Of a stretch of DNA of 64,000 nt, positions 47,492 to 62,435 are shown one piece after another. Where the stretch lies: contig CM034099.1 in the NCBI GenBank assembly GCA_019914945.1, positions 1,364,001 to 1,428,000 of the forward strand, in the 5' to 3' direction. The first letter of the stretch is position 1, and every line of letters starts with the position of its first letter. The position numbers were made by a program, and so were the translations under genes. This stretch comes from Typha latifolia (Eukaryota; Streptophyta; Magnoliopsida; Poales; Typhaceae). The notes under the pieces were generated by a model that saw only the letters and a program-made list of their open reading frames with translations, was not told the DNA's origin and made no database searches.

Positions 47492-49179
47492 AAATTTGTA
47501 TTTTAGTAGCATTATGCAAAGTTTATGCACGTATCTACTTGTGTTTGTGTTGATCAAGTGATATGAAATTAATAAAGTTGAAATCTCACCTAATTAGATG
47601 AGATGAATATATTAATTGATACTAATTCGACTATCAAATGGAGACCACAAAGAAAGAAGAAAAGAGACGATCGAAGTAGTTGCAAGAATAAAGATGAAAT
47701 CTTTATATAGTTGCAAGATATATTTAAATATATCTAAAAAATATTAAAATTTTTATAATTTTATATTTAATAAGTATCTTGAAATTTAACTTGTGATTCT
47801 AAATATAATTTTAAAAAATAAAATTATAATTTAATATAATTTTAATTTATTAAAAGATAAAATAGCACAAATAAATCTACAATGGAGTGAATTTAATTCT
47901 CCTAATAATAATATTAATGTCTACCCGTCGACCTTAAATCGGTATGAATATATCCGTTTGTTAGGTACCACATTAAATAATACACCCACGTGTCCTCATG
48001 AATTGCATAACAGTCAACAGACCACAGTGGCATAGTACCAGGCTTTTTAATAGTTCATCTCCCGATTGCTTCAACGAGCATCACATGGTAGAATTAAAAA
48101 GAGAAAAAGGCGAACCCCGAAACTTTGGGTGATTTGGATCGTAAACCAAAATAACTTTTAATTTTATATTTCTACTCATTTTAATTTTTTCAAGTTTTTA
48201 CACATTTTTTACGTCACCTGTTGTTTTACTGATTTCTCTCCTTTTAAATTTATATTCGTAGAGTAAATAGAATATATATTTGTGAATAGAGAGATAAAAT
48301 ATAGATTACTTTTATATTCTTCTTCTATGGCAACCTAATAATATTTCTCTTCACTTTCTAACGAAAAATTTAACTACAGATTTTACCAATATATCACCGT
48401 AATTATAATATTTCTCCTCCACGACGGTTATAGTTGTAGATGTAGCTAGTGTTTTTGCTTGGATCCTATTTTCATACTCTTATATTATTCCTTCTTTTTT
48501 ACTTCATCAATTATAGTTTCTACGGATGTCATAATCTACATTCAGTCACTCACCCATTATGTCCGTAGAATATTTATAAGTATTTATATATCATGAATAT
48601 GTATTGATGAATTCCATCGATATATTAGTGTTGTTACCGTTAAGCATTATATCAAAAAGCAGTTTTACACCCATATTATAATCTTATTACAAACTGAAAA
48701 AAATACAAAAAGTCACAACTCACAAGATATGGAATTAGTTTATGTACAAAAAAAAATGATTTCACATTTGCACATTAACCCTTTATTATCATCGGTTGGA
48801 TTTTATTAATTATTTCTTAAATAAAGAGGCCCAATATATTTTATTTTGTATGAATACCCACCTAAATGTTCTATATGGGATATAAGTAGCGGTGAAAATG
48901 AATTATATGGTGTTCAACCCGAGAAATACTTTTGCTCCGGATATGAATCAAATATATAAATATAATTGCTGGAAATATAATTCTACTTCATATTTCAAGA
49001 TAGCAGTAGATAGGAGATAGCATTGTATCCTAATCTTTATTAGAATTGACATAACTCACATAACTATATCTTAAACTTTACATAAGAATCGGTGATCATG
49101 TAATAGTGGCCCAGAGACCGACCGTGTGTTAAACTGGTTCCTGAAACCGAACCCGAGTCTAATCCAATGCTATCAGCCA
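47492..49179. other. AT-rich spacer downstream of the UGT cluster
   Basis: The first 150 bases match the 3' flank of UGT copy 1, marking the right end of the duplication near 47645. The rest is AT-rich DNA without a visible gene. Confidence 0.55.
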
Positions 49180-50115
49180 TCAGGCAACGACCGAACACGA
49201 ATGGCGGATCGGATCTAAGAGTACCGGCACCAAATACTTCCTCCCGTTCCTCCCCTCTGCGTTATAACTCCCCCCGCTAACCGGATCCACCCTCAAATCC
49301 CCCGCGTACCCTGGATACGCCCCCTTACCAAACACCCCCGGGCATGCCCCAGCGACCTCCACGTGTCCCCCGGCAACCCCTTCGAAGTAGCCGTCCCCGT
49401 ACGGGTTCGTCACCGCCCCAGCGAACAGCGTCGCGAGGTTGACCACCATCCCATCCGACCCAGCGTCGCCGTTGGGCGCGCCCAAGGCTACCCCGCCTCT
49501 CGGCCCGTAGTAATCCGCCGCGTGGAATGGCCATGAGCACTTCCCGGGGCACTGTCTCGCCGCGTCACCGACCCACACGCGCGCCGCACGGCGGGAGCTT
49601 GACGTGGAGGAGTGGAGCCCGCACGCGCTCGTGCAGAAACCCTGGACCGCGACGTCAGCGGAGGTGAGCACGACGGCCACGCCGCCACGCATGACCCCGA
49701 GCCGATCGGCCAGGTCGGACACTTGGGCTCGAGTCAGGAGTCTGCCCATGGAGTAGGACTCGTCGTCGACTTGGTTGGTTAGTAAGATATGGGTCTTCTT
49801 TTTACCAGCCTTTTGGACATAGTAATCGACGGTTTCCCACCACCTGGCTACGGATGGAGAATTATTTGGAGGTTGGTGATCACGAGGTGGAGTTAGAGAG
49901 AGAACGAAGTCAGAGATGATGGACTTTTGACGGGGTGAGAAGGTACCATACCATAGGATGGAGATGGGGATGTGTCCTTCGAGTAACTGACCACCATGGT
50001 AGGTTAAGATGGTAGGGGGTGGTTGATAGAGAGAGGAAAGAGCGGGGTCGGTGAAGGTTAGGAGGAGAAGGAGAAGGAGGTGGAGGATTATGGTGGTTGG
50101 TATAAGCATGGACAT
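49180..50115 (-). CDS. EXORDIUM-like protein (PHI-1 family)
   Basis: One exon of 311 residues. The N-terminus has a signal peptide (a Leu-rich core, LHLLLLLLLTF, then a likely cut near residue 27). The mature part follows the phosphate-induced/EXORDIUM family: LTYHGGQLLEG, ISILWYGTFSPRQKSIISDF, SVARWWETVDYY, then Cys-rich FCTSACGLHSS, CPGKCSWPFHAADYYGP and the C-terminal NLATLFAGAVTNPYGDGYF and NAEGRNGRKYLVPVLLDP. Family members are secreted to the apoplast and link carbon status or brassinosteroid signalling to cell expansion; biochemical activity is unknown. Length and intronless structure are typical. A second ATG two codons in would remove only two residues. Divergent from DAHP synthase, with 1.3 kb between starts. 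Confidence 0.93.
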   Translation of the reverse strand: MSMLIPTTIILHLLLLLLLTFTDPALSSLYQPPPTILTYHGGQLLEGHIPISILWYGTFSPRQKSIISDFVLSLTPPRDHQPPNNSPSVARWWETVDYYVQKAGKKKTHILLTNQVDDESYSMGRLLTRAQVSDLADRLGVMRGGVAVVLTSADVAVQGFCTSACGLHSSTSSSRRAARVWVGDAARQCPGKCSWPFHAADYYGPRGGVALGAPNGDAGSDGMVVNLATLFAGAVTNPYGDGYFEGVAGGHVEVAGACPGVFGKGAYPGYAGDLRVDPVSGGSYNAEGRNGRKYLVPVLLDPIRHSCSVVA

Positions 50116-51328
50116 GGTGTATGTGGGGTGGATGAGGAGATGGGGATGGGGATGGTGATGGTGATTAATTAGAGGCTTAGAGGTGGAGGGATAGGGGGGG
50201 AATGGAGTGCATGAGGACGCAAAGGGTGTGAATGAAGGGAAGGTGAAGTATTCTCATTCCTTCCCTTGCATGCGTGACATGGCATGAGGTGGGGGAATGG
50301 GTCACTTGATTCGAAGAGGTGTGAGATTGACATTGCTTGAGCTGGGTGGCTGTGTCCATGGATTAGTGTTGGGCTTTAAAGTCTAGCCTAGGGCTCATGG
50401 GCCACCATTTGAATAGTAAATTAGACCTTTAAGGCCCTAAACATTAATCATAATTTGTTAATTTTCCAATCTAGAAAAACCACGCGAGAACCGTCGACCA
50501 GGGCAAATTACGACTTCGATTCAAAAAGGAAGTTGTCGGACCACTTGCCTACTTTGCCCATACCAAGTGGTAATTACCAACTTAATTATGGTAATTAAGA
50601 CGTAACTGCAAAACCGAGGAGTGGTGAAATTTAAAACAATAACTCTACAAGAGCGAGCAATCATACGATCCGAATGTCGCCATCTCTTTTGCCACCTATT
50701 ATTCCGTTTGACACGTTTAAAAAAGAAAAAAAAAATTGTTAATAAAACAATGCAGCACCTGTTACAAGATAATTCGCTGCACGTGTTGCTTCCAAAAGTA
50801 GCCAACCACGAGAGAGCTAACATTAGGGTGGAGTCAAATGCCTCACCAACCCCACTCAATTATTCCATTTTCCCAGATGCACCACACTAGAGTTCCCACC
50901 AACCCATCGTTCAAAGTTTTTATTAATTCTTTTTATATCCTGAAGTTTGGCTAAACCTACCACCAATTTATCGTAGTTGTTGGCGACTACAAGGACCAAA
51001 TCCTTAGTAGTAGTGGTCTTCTTGTGCATCACCCCTTAACTTTGACTCCCCTCTTTGTTCCCTTCAGGCTTCAGTGCATTTTACAAATTGTTCAAATTTC
51101 AATTAGGTGGATCTCAGTAAAATGAAAAAAAGAAAAGAAAAGAAGAAAAAAGAACACACACTAGAAGTTTCGGTAGAGATTCTTGCGAGGCACTTAAATT
51201 TTTCTCATATTAGGTAGGTAATTAATTAGTGAATTAGTTAATTACAACGTCTCTATTTCTTCCAAATTATTTTCGCGAAACGACCACCCTTCTTCCCCAA
51301 CACCCATCCCACCAAACCATTCCGACCC
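50116..51328. other. Divergent spacer EXORDIUM-like / DAHP synthase
   Basis: About 1.3 kb between two genes pointing apart. It contains a GGGGAT-rich leader zone beside the EXORDIUM-like start and AT-rich DNA further on. No gene seen; the open frames near 50521-50890 on both strands overlap each other and have no family likeness. Confidence 0.5.
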
Positions 51329-51337
51329 CTATAAATG
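51329..51337 (+). promoter_or_regulatory. TATA box of the DAHP synthase gene
   Basis: CTATAAATG lies 112 bp upstream of the ATG, followed by a purine-rich leader with a short GA tract. Confidence 0.6.
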
Positions 51338-51440
51338 CCTTCATGTATCACACCGTTCCTTCTTAGGGACAAACTTCTCCGCTCTAAAATCCTAATCGAA
51401 CCAACAAGGAGCAAGCAAAAGAAAGAGAGAGAGAAGAGAA

Positions 51441-54893
<3,453 letters not shown>

Positions 54894-55610
54894 GAGGATC
54901 TACGGAGAAGTTGGCGGGTTATTTTTTTCACCTAATTATATGATGTACTAGAAGTGTACTCTGTTCTCGAGTTATATGTTGAGAATTTGGGTCAATAAAC
55001 GATGGTCGTTTCATCCAAGGCATGGAAATCAATTCATAACATTGATTTTCTTTTTCTCTATTACTTTCCCTGTCATGTGTCGTCGTACTTATGATGTGAA
55101 TCTCGTTCTACAGCATTGTGTATAATTAAATTGATAGGTATAATTTAGAATTAAATTAGAACTCCAGCAAAATTCATCCATCCAAGCAACCAACTATAGT
55201 ATGGTTGGTTGGTAGGAATTTTTTTTCTATAATCTGAGAGGTTGCGAGATTGGCTTTAACTTAAATAATTATTGTAGAAAAAATTACTTAATAATTTAGT
55301 GGTTTAGTTTAATAATTTTGCTCGATTAATAGTTTGACGGTACAATAATTTAAAACGGAGTAATATTTCAAGGAGTCTTAAAGCGTAGGCTAAGTATATG
55401 CTAAATCTTAGTACTGCTAAAGATAAATAAAAAAGGATCATCCATCCTGGATCGTCAGATCTTCATCGCACGCTTATTTTGCAAGATTTTGCAAGCGCAC
55501 GTGGCTCCTCGCTATCTTCCCACGTCCTTACTAGCTAGCAGAGTGTAGAACGCTCTTGCCGCTCTTTTTTCCTCGAGTAGCTTCCATACCCTTCTCGCCT
55601 CTTCTCTTAC
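54894..55610. other. Spacer and promoter region of the small HSP gene
   Basis: Contains the DAHP synthase 3' flank, a diverged dispersed repeat (about 55255-55400) and a promoter zone with a CACGTG G-box at 55498-55503. Partial GAA/TTC blocks near 55460 and 55548 hint at heat shock elements, but no perfect three-block element is visible. Confidence 0.5.
55255..55400. repeat. Dispersed repeat, copy 2
   Basis: Matches in order, with divergence, the segment at 36335-36530: AATAATTATTGTAGAAAAAATT, then a TTGCTCGATTAATAGTTTGACGG block. Confidence 0.45.
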
Positions 55611-55620
55611 TTATAAATAA
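55611..55620 (+). promoter_or_regulatory. TATA box of the small HSP gene
   Basis: TTATAAATAA lies about 95 bp upstream of the ATG at 55710. Confidence 0.6.
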
Positions 55621-55709
55621 TGCTCTCTCCCATGCTTCCCTCAAACCCCGTGATAGAAAAAAAATAATAAAAGCTTCTTAAACCTTTAGCCAAATAAAAA
55701 ATCTCAGCC

Positions 55710-56425
55710 ATGGCCGCTATGATCATCTCCAAGAGGTCTTCCTTCTCCAATCTCCTCAACAAACTCCGCCTCTCTTCCGCCATCTCCACTCCTCGATTCT
55801 TCGCCACCGATGCTAGGGAGGAACGAGGCCTCGACGTCAATCGCCGCGGCGACACCGCTCCCGTCTCCCGCCGCAGTCGCGGAGGAGATCTCTTCCCCAA
55901 CTTCTTCTCTGGTTACGCCACCGATCTCATCGTTGTTTCTTAATATATTTATTAGTCCCAAGAGGTGAAATTAATATCGATCTGTTTCTTATCAAGGCAG
56001 ATCCATGGGATCCTTTCACCCCTGGGCGAAGTCTCAGCCAGATCTTCAACGTCATGGATCAGATGCTCGATGCGCCGCTCGGAAGAGGCGTCCTCCGAAG
56101 GGGGTGGGACGTCCGGGAGGACGAGAACGCGCTCTGCTTCAAGGTGGAGATGCCGGGTTTGGGGAAGGAGGACGTCAGGATCTGGGTGGAGGAAACCACT
56201 CTGGTGATCAAAGGGGAGAAGGAGGAGGAGGACGGAGACGACGGCGAAGGTGAGGAAGGGGAAGGGAGGGCAAGGAGGAGGTACAGCAGTAGGATCGATT
56301 TGCCCGGGCGAGGGTATAAGTTGGATCAGATAAAGGCGGAGATGAAGAATGGGATGTTGAAGGTGGTGGTGCCCAAGGCCAAGGAGGAGGAGAGGGACGA
56401 TGTCGTGCCGGTGATGATCGAGTGA
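55710..56425 (+). CDS. Small heat shock protein, mitochondrial type (HSP22/23.6-like)
   Basis: Exons 55710-55911 and 56001-56425 give 208 residues. The intron splits the codon before DPWDPF, as in mitochondrial small HSP genes; cytosolic classes usually lack introns. Residues 1 to about 33 are Ser/Arg/Leu-rich with no acids (MAAMIISKRSSFSNLL, ending PRFFATDA), a typical mitochondrial presequence. The alpha-crystallin domain covers about 100-200: LCFKVEMPGLGKEDVRIWVEE, then RIDLPGRGYKLDQIKAEMKNG and GMLKVVVPKAK. Small HSPs form oligomers that hold unfolding proteins without ATP. Between the two halves is a strongly acidic run of about 18 residues (EEEDGDDGEGEEGEG) followed by RARRR, longer than I expect for the family. 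Confidence 0.9.
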
Positions 56426-57049
56426 AGATTTCATGGTATATGAGTTTGTTATTGGGAGTATCATCGTATACTTAACACTAGTATTGTACAACAAGTCTCA
56501 CTACGAGTCTCTTTGTTTTCTGGTACAGTAGCAATTTGACACTACTACTAGCTTAATGTAGATATCGTCTCTCTTATGTATTTTTTCCTTTCCTCTTTTG
56601 GGGTAGTTTTGAGACTTGGAATGGAGAAAGATACAGTTCTATTCATTCTTTCTTGGCTTTTTTTAGCTCTTTAGGTTAGCTTAACAAATGATTAAGTATA
56701 GAGTTGATTACACCTATTGTTTACATAGATTTATTTAATTTCTATGATATTTTGATTCCTAAAATTATTTATTTTTACACCGTAAACAAAAGTACCAAAC
56801 AATTATTTTATATATATATATATATTTATATTGGATAAATAGATCAGTAATAAATGAGACATTTTGTAAGGTATTGTATTAAGTAAAAATTAATATACAA
56901 AAATATGTAAAAGAACAATGTGATTTATTTTTTTCTTCAATTGGTAGCCTAACTGGCCGCTTAAAATATGGGCCGTAAGACTATACTGCTAATAAATGGG
57001 CCAAATCATGTGAGCTATTATGCCGTACAGTCTTAGGCTTATATTATTA

Positions 57050-57260
57050 ATAAAAGGGTCAGTAGTCAAGCTGCAGGTTCAAGTTTCGTTCGGGTTATGA
57101 ACTGGGTCTAAACAACTTTTTTTGAGTTTCGAATGGGGTCGGGTTGGGAAAGGCTAAGTCCAAACTCGCCGGAATTAGTCTTAGGCCGGGTTTAGGTCAA
57201 GCCCAATTTGGGCTTTGGTCGAGCTGTGCCTCGAAAATTACGGGCAAGCTTTGGGCTATC
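57050..57260. repeat. GGGTCGGG/GGGTTTAGG-rich dispersed repeat
   Basis: Imperfect GTTCGGGTT, GGTCGGGTTGGG and GCCGGGTTTAGG words, similar in style to the repeat at 36600-37030. Ends not resolved. Confidence 0.4.
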
Positions 57261-57419
57261 GGGTCGAATGACCAGTTCTATCCACCAGTGGATAGTATCT
57301 GGTGCCCACCTCTTTCTTAAGTGGCAAATTACAGAACATGCCATGCAACACTCTTTTACATTTGATTTTACTCTTGATCAATGAGGAAGTCGAAACCAAT
57401 TAGCTTTAACAAAGTTAGC

Positions 57420-57420
<1 letters not shown>

Positions 57421-57468
<48 letters not shown>
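57421..57468. repeat. (CT)n microsatellite
   Basis: About 48 bases of uninterrupted CT repeat, 455 bp upstream of the RABA4 ATG. Confidence 0.95.
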
Positions 57469-57470
<2 letters not shown>

Positions 57471-57923
57471 GACTAAAGAAGCGTACAGGATCAACTCCAA
57501 ACATATTATTATTGCGATAATAATTACTTAGTTGCATGGGGTTTCGCTGCTGCGATCGTGCTCTTAAATAATAATAATAAAATACGGAAGCCGAAAAGAC
57601 TTGCGGAAAATTCTATTTTATATCTCATACAAACAAGAATTCGCAGCTCACCACCCACCGGAGGTGCCGCAACCGCGACTACAGCTGCAACCAACTTAGT
57701 AACACAAAGGCTAACCTCGTAATTTCACTTCTGACTCAACTGTTGACCCTGGTCGTTGCCTTTTCTACTGCATCCAAAACCATTTTAATGTCTTCTTGCT
57801 TCTTAGTATACTTCAAAAAAATTTGTACGCTCTCTTCGCCTCCCTCGCCATCGCGAGAGCCATTGAACTCGGATCCGTTTACCGCTACCTCCTTCTCCTC
57901 CGCTCACTTTCTCGAGTGATCTA

Positions 57924-60406
57924 ATGGCGGGAGAGAAGATTGACTACGTTTTCAAGGTGGTGCTCATCGGTGACTCGGCGGTGGGAAAATCCCAGATCCT
58001 GGCTCGGTTCGCGCGCAACGAGTTCAGTTTGGACTCGAAGGCCACCATTGGGGTCGAGTTCCAGACCCGGACTCTCGCCATCCAGAGCAAGAGCGTCAAG
58101 GCCCAGATCTGGGACACCGCCGGCCAAGAGAGGTATACCAAACCCTATTTCCTCTCCCTCTCTTTGGTCGGGTCCGATCCACCTCTGTTCCCTATGCTAT
58201 TCTTGATCTCGAGTTGGTCGTTTCTTGATTCATGCCTTGGATAGAAATGTGTGATTCCTGATTATTTTGTTGATCCCTTGATGGTTAAGGTGTAGCGATC
58301 TGCGATCTTCCATGGATCTTAATGTAAAGTGGCAGCAAGAATGTTTTAGTGTGGATTAGCGTAAAATAAAAAGTTGTACTTTGATGCAACCAGTGGTTCT
58401 TGCCATGTTGGATCTAAAACTTCATCAGTATAGGCAGATTCAAGGTTTTAGTTTTTATTGCATTAGCTTTATATCTTTGGTGAATAAGAGTTTACTAAAA
58501 CAGAAGAAAGGCAATGCTACTTGGTTGAGTGAACTATGTTATTACGGGTTGCAAAGTTGCTCTGGCCTTCACATGGATATTAGTTGCCTTGAGATTGGTC
58601 TGCTCACAGTACTCCAGTAGCTTGAACATAAGTTAGCAGCTTCCAATTTAGAACCTTAGTTGACTTATCATGAGAAAAGGTATTCAAGTTCTTCAGCCAC
58701 TACTGCCCTTTCCTTGATCTAACTCTTGTAAGACGTTTTGACAGAGATAGTAGTGTTGCATTAGAAATGGCTTACCGTGTTAGAATAATTGTTATTGATG
58801 GCTCCTCAAACCTAAGGATGAAATTTTCATGTCACATTGTAGGCAAGTTCTTAGATCCCATGAGTTTTTTCATAATTAGATTTAACTGCTTACTTTTCCA
58901 AATTACAAAATGTACAATATGTGAATAAAGTCAACTTTCTTTTTAAGTTTTGAGTAGAAAGTCAAACATTTTCTACAAAGAATGGCTTATCGGATATATT
59001 CACATGTAGTTTCTAAATCATGGTAGTCCTTTCCCTTCAAGAATATATTGAAGTTGTATATGTAGCATAGTATCATCTAATTTTGCATTATTATAGTGCA
59101 ACTTATTATCGTCTTTTATGCTTTGGTACTTTATGAGGATATTCTTTGGGGTGCTGCCAAGTATAGGAGAAGATTCATCTCTCCCCTCCTTGTCTGTAGA
59201 ACTAACTGTATTGCATATAGACACTGACTGACATAAGATTTAAAGCAGCACACTTCCCTTCTTATCCAAAATTTAGAAGCACCATTATTTAACAAAATAT
59301 CATACAAAAGTGAACTTCAGCTGGAAATACGAGCTTGGTAAATATGACCTTCATGTCTATGTTATCCACTTGTTCTCTTTGTTTACCTATTTGAGGGGCT
59401 AATGACCCATATGAGCTGTTTCTTGATTCCCTCGACAAAAAAAGAAAAACTGAGTTCTGATTTCCCCCTTCCATTACCATGTGCTCGTCGGTTGTTATAC
59501 CACATTGGTTGTTGAAGCAACTCAAGTGATGCATCACTGGGTTGTGCCATTGTAATTTCTCTAACCATTCAGGACTATCTTTTGTTTTGGGATACGTTAA
59601 AAAGAAAATCTGACGGTGGTTTATTATCAATCTTCTTTTATCTAGTCAGGCCTTCCCTGTCAATCTAGGATTTTGGAATTTCATGTACATCGCCCTTTGG
59701 TTTACACTTTACAATGGTTCTCAAAGGATGACTTTCTTTGTTTCTTGCATCATACACTATATATTAACTTTTTCCACTTCTTTCTATGATGATTCTATCT
59801 TTGATCACTTTGAAAGACTTTTAAATGACTTCATTTTCATTGTTTCAACGTTACTGTCCTGTATAACACTGCAAACTTCACTAAAATTATCTGGCCTTCA
59901 TAATCCTTTTTTTTCTGAAATCCTATAACTTTCTGCTGACTGTTACAGTAACTGTCTACAGGTACAGGGCTGTTACAAGTGCGTACTACCGAGGGGCTGT
60001 TGGTGCTTTGCTGGTTTACGACATAACCAAGCGCCAAAGCTTTGACCATATCCCCCGCTGGCTGGAGGAGCTGCGTGGCCATGCTGACAAGAACATCGTC
60101 ATCATGCTGGTTGGCAACAAGAGCGACCTTGAGAACCAGAGAGCTGTAACCACGGAAGATGCCACAGAGTTTGCTCAAAAGGAGAACCTCTTCTTCTTGG
60201 AGACATCAGCACTCGAAGCTACCAATGTTGAGAATGCTTTCCAAACTATTCTGACTGAGATCTTCAATATCGTCAACAAGAAGAACCTTCCTTCTGCCCC
60301 TCAAAGCAATAACGTCAATGCAACAGCACTACCAGGGAAGAAGATCGTTATCCCTGGCCCAGAGCGGGAGATCCCAAAGAGTAAGACGTGCTGTCAAGCC
60401 TCATAA
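57924..60406 (+). CDS. RABA4: Ras-related GTPase RABA4-like (Rab11 family)
   Basis: Exons 57924-58132 and 59962-60406 give 217 residues, the two-exon structure usual for plant RABA genes, with the intron splitting Arg after WDTAGQE. GTP-binding motifs are complete: P-loop GDSAVGKS (16-23), Thr41 in ATIGVEF, WDTAGQE (63-69), NKSD (122-125) and ETSA (150-153). The C-terminal hypervariable part [15 protein letters not shown] is RABA4-like and ends TCCQAS, a CCxxx double-geranylgeranylation site. RABA4 proteins mark trans-Golgi and recycling vesicles and, in root hairs and pollen tubes, bring wall material and PI4-kinase to growing tips. The 1.8 kb intron contains no gene. RABA4 versus other RABA subgroups is judged from the tail only. 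Confidence 0.92.
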
Positions 60407-60933
60407 TTTTGTCTAGGGAGTTTTTGGTTCAAGTTGGAGCGATGTGTTGGAATCATTCAAGTTATCTCTGTATTGGCTGTATATCCTATTGATGAAGTTT
60501 ACATCTGGGGAGATTGGTTACTGAAGTAGTGCAGTTGGAGAGACTCAAAAGAAAAGAGGCTTTTTGGTATTTACATGATGTGAAAATCCTTTCAACTTTT
60601 GTAGTTGCTTCAAGTGTTGTGAGCTTGAACCAACCCAATCCAGGTCATTTCGGTTTTATATTCCGTTGCTGGTTTGTATTTTTGTTCGAACTATCCGCAT
60701 GGTTAGCTAAAAGGATTCATTTGTCATACTCTCCACGATTGTGTTTTTGGGCGTAGGTTAACGTGATTATTTGCACTACTCAAATTCGAACAAGGTAATA
60801 TCACAGGAAGGCCTCATTTTTTTTAGAATTTCACTAGGGTTTATTGCCTAGCTGTGAAAGAATTGTGCTATTCCATGAGCTGCCCTGTTCTTGGCTCAAA
60901 ATCGGATTCAAAGTAGGCTCAACCCACTCTAAA

Positions 60934-60993
60934 CGATAGTTGATAAGCTGGTCTAGAAATTAGCGATAGTTGATAAGCTGGTCTAGAAATTAG
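60934..60993. repeat. 30-bp tandem duplication
   Basis: Two identical 30-base copies, 60934-60963 and 60964-60993, beginning CGATAGTTGATAAGC. Confidence 0.95.
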
Positions 60994-61051
60994 CCTGGCT
61001 TTACTAATGTCCTACGCATATTAGCCTGGCTTTACTAATGTCCTACGCATT
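60990..61051. repeat. 31-bp tandem duplication
   Basis: Copies 60990-61020 and 61021-61051, beginning TTAGCCTGGCTTTAC, differing only at the last base. The first copy overlaps the end of the preceding 30-bp duplication. Confidence 0.95.
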
Positions 61052-61075
61052 TTGGCCCTCCTTCAATGCTGCTTA

Positions 61076-61141
61076 CAAGGGTGTCAAAATAAACAAGTGG
61101 CTTGAACTCAAGGGTGTCAAAATAAACAAGTGGCTTGAACT
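61076..61141. repeat. 33-bp tandem duplication
   Basis: Copies 61076-61108 and 61109-61141, beginning CAAGGGTGTCAAAAT. The unit includes the presumed left end of the MITE-like element. Confidence 0.95.
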
Positions 61142-61350
61142 CACTCGGCTCGACTGAAGCTCAAGCTTGACTAGGCTTAACTAAAGCTCAAACTTGACTC
61201 GGCTCAAATAAAGCTCGAACTCGACTCGACTCAAGCTAAGTTGAGCTGACCTGAGCATGAGCTCAAAATTGAGACTTAATTTAAATTTCGAGTCGAGCTT
61301 AAGTTAAAGTTGGCTCGCTCAGGGTCAACTTAGTAAGCTCATTTACACTC
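61109..61350. mobile_element. Possible MITE-like element, GAGCTCGA-rich
   Basis: The left side AAGGGTGTCAAAATAAAC and the right side GTAAGCTCATTTACACTCAT are roughly inverted relative to each other, and the interior is filled with AAGCTC, GACTCGAC and GAGCTTAAG words. This fits a small nonautonomous repeat found across plant genomes. Terminal repeats are imperfect and no target duplication is clear. Confidence 0.4.
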
Positions 61351-62435
61351 ATCTGAAGACAGAAATTATTCCCATCTACGTAAGACAAAAGGACCTAAAC
61401 CTCTCTTACATCTCCCACTCTACAAGTCTACGACTCTACGTCAATACCCCATCCACCTCCAACACCACCCCTACAGCACATGTGCAACCACGTGTCCTCG
61501 TCCTCCTCGTCGATCGCGGCACAGCCGGTCCATGGCCATTTCAGCGGATCGGAGGCGTACCATGTGGCGGAGCAGTTGGTTGGACCGTTGACGAGGTAGG
61601 CCATGACAAAGATGCCATAGGTGTCGACAGATTTCATGGGTGTCGACAGACGCCATGGCAATGGAGGCGGAGCCGAAGAAGGAAAGCCTGCATCTCTCTT
61701 TGTTGGGATCACTGACAAAGGAGAGCCCGTAGCTCTCTTCGTTGCCATTGATGGTTACGGCCGAACTGCGTCTCCTGGCGGTAGTTGGAAGTTGGCGACG
61801 AAGACCAAGGAAGAAGACGCTCGGCTTAATATTGGTAGTGGTAGCTGGGTCACTTAGCCCGCTTTTAATTTGTGATTGGATAAATCAAAGAGGTGTAAGG
61901 TAAAACAGTAAAAGTGGCAGTAGTAGAGACATAATCCTATCACATCAATCATCTCTCATTTTTTTTATTTCTCTACTTTCCTTCTCCTCCTGCCTCCTTA
62001 TCTCCGCCTCTTCCAAATCATAAGCTCTCAGGCAGGAGCTTGATTTGAGCCGAGCTTGAGCTAGATCAGGCTTGCTCAAGCTAATTTTTTAGAATATCAT
62101 TATATATATATATATATAAACAATATATACCATCCTGCTAAATTATCACTTGACGTCACTTTTGTTAAGAAAAAAGAAAGATTTTCCTCAGAATGTTTCA
62201 TGAGGAGGAGTTATTTTGTTTTTTTTGTTTTACAATAAAGAAGAAAATAGGGTTTTTTTTGCAAAAACGCTCTCGTCTTATCCATGATCACGTCCATTTT
62301 ATGGATTCCCCTTCAATCCTGACGCTCGGCTTGGAATTCTCTATCCTTCTCTAAAAGTGAAAGAGGCGCGAGGAGTTCTCCAATCTATTAACGCAAGCCA
62401 AATTAGATGGAGTACTTCAGATAACACCACCAATC

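Larger units (their letters stand above)
56426..57923. other. Spacer between small HSP and RABA4 genes
   Basis: About 1.5 kb with no gene. A GGGTCGGGTT/GGCCGGGTTT-rich repeat lies at about 57050-57260 and a long (CT)n tract at 57421-57468. The last 100 bases are CT-rich leader of RABA4. Confidence 0.55.
60407..62435. other. Repeat-rich spacer between RABA4 and ABC4
   Basis: Contains three short tandem duplications (60934-61141), a MITE-like segment (to about 61350), an unassigned GC-rich stretch at 61428-61860 with overlapping open frames on both strands, a second AGCTTGAGC repeat at 62018-62090 and a (TA)n tract at about 62100-62118. No family could be assigned to the GC-rich frames. Confidence 0.5.

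Noticed and set aside
61428..61860. Overlapping GC-rich open frames on both strands
   Set aside because: No family recognised, frames overlap on both strands and lie in repeat-rich DNA; possibly a decayed gene piece, not supportable as a gene.
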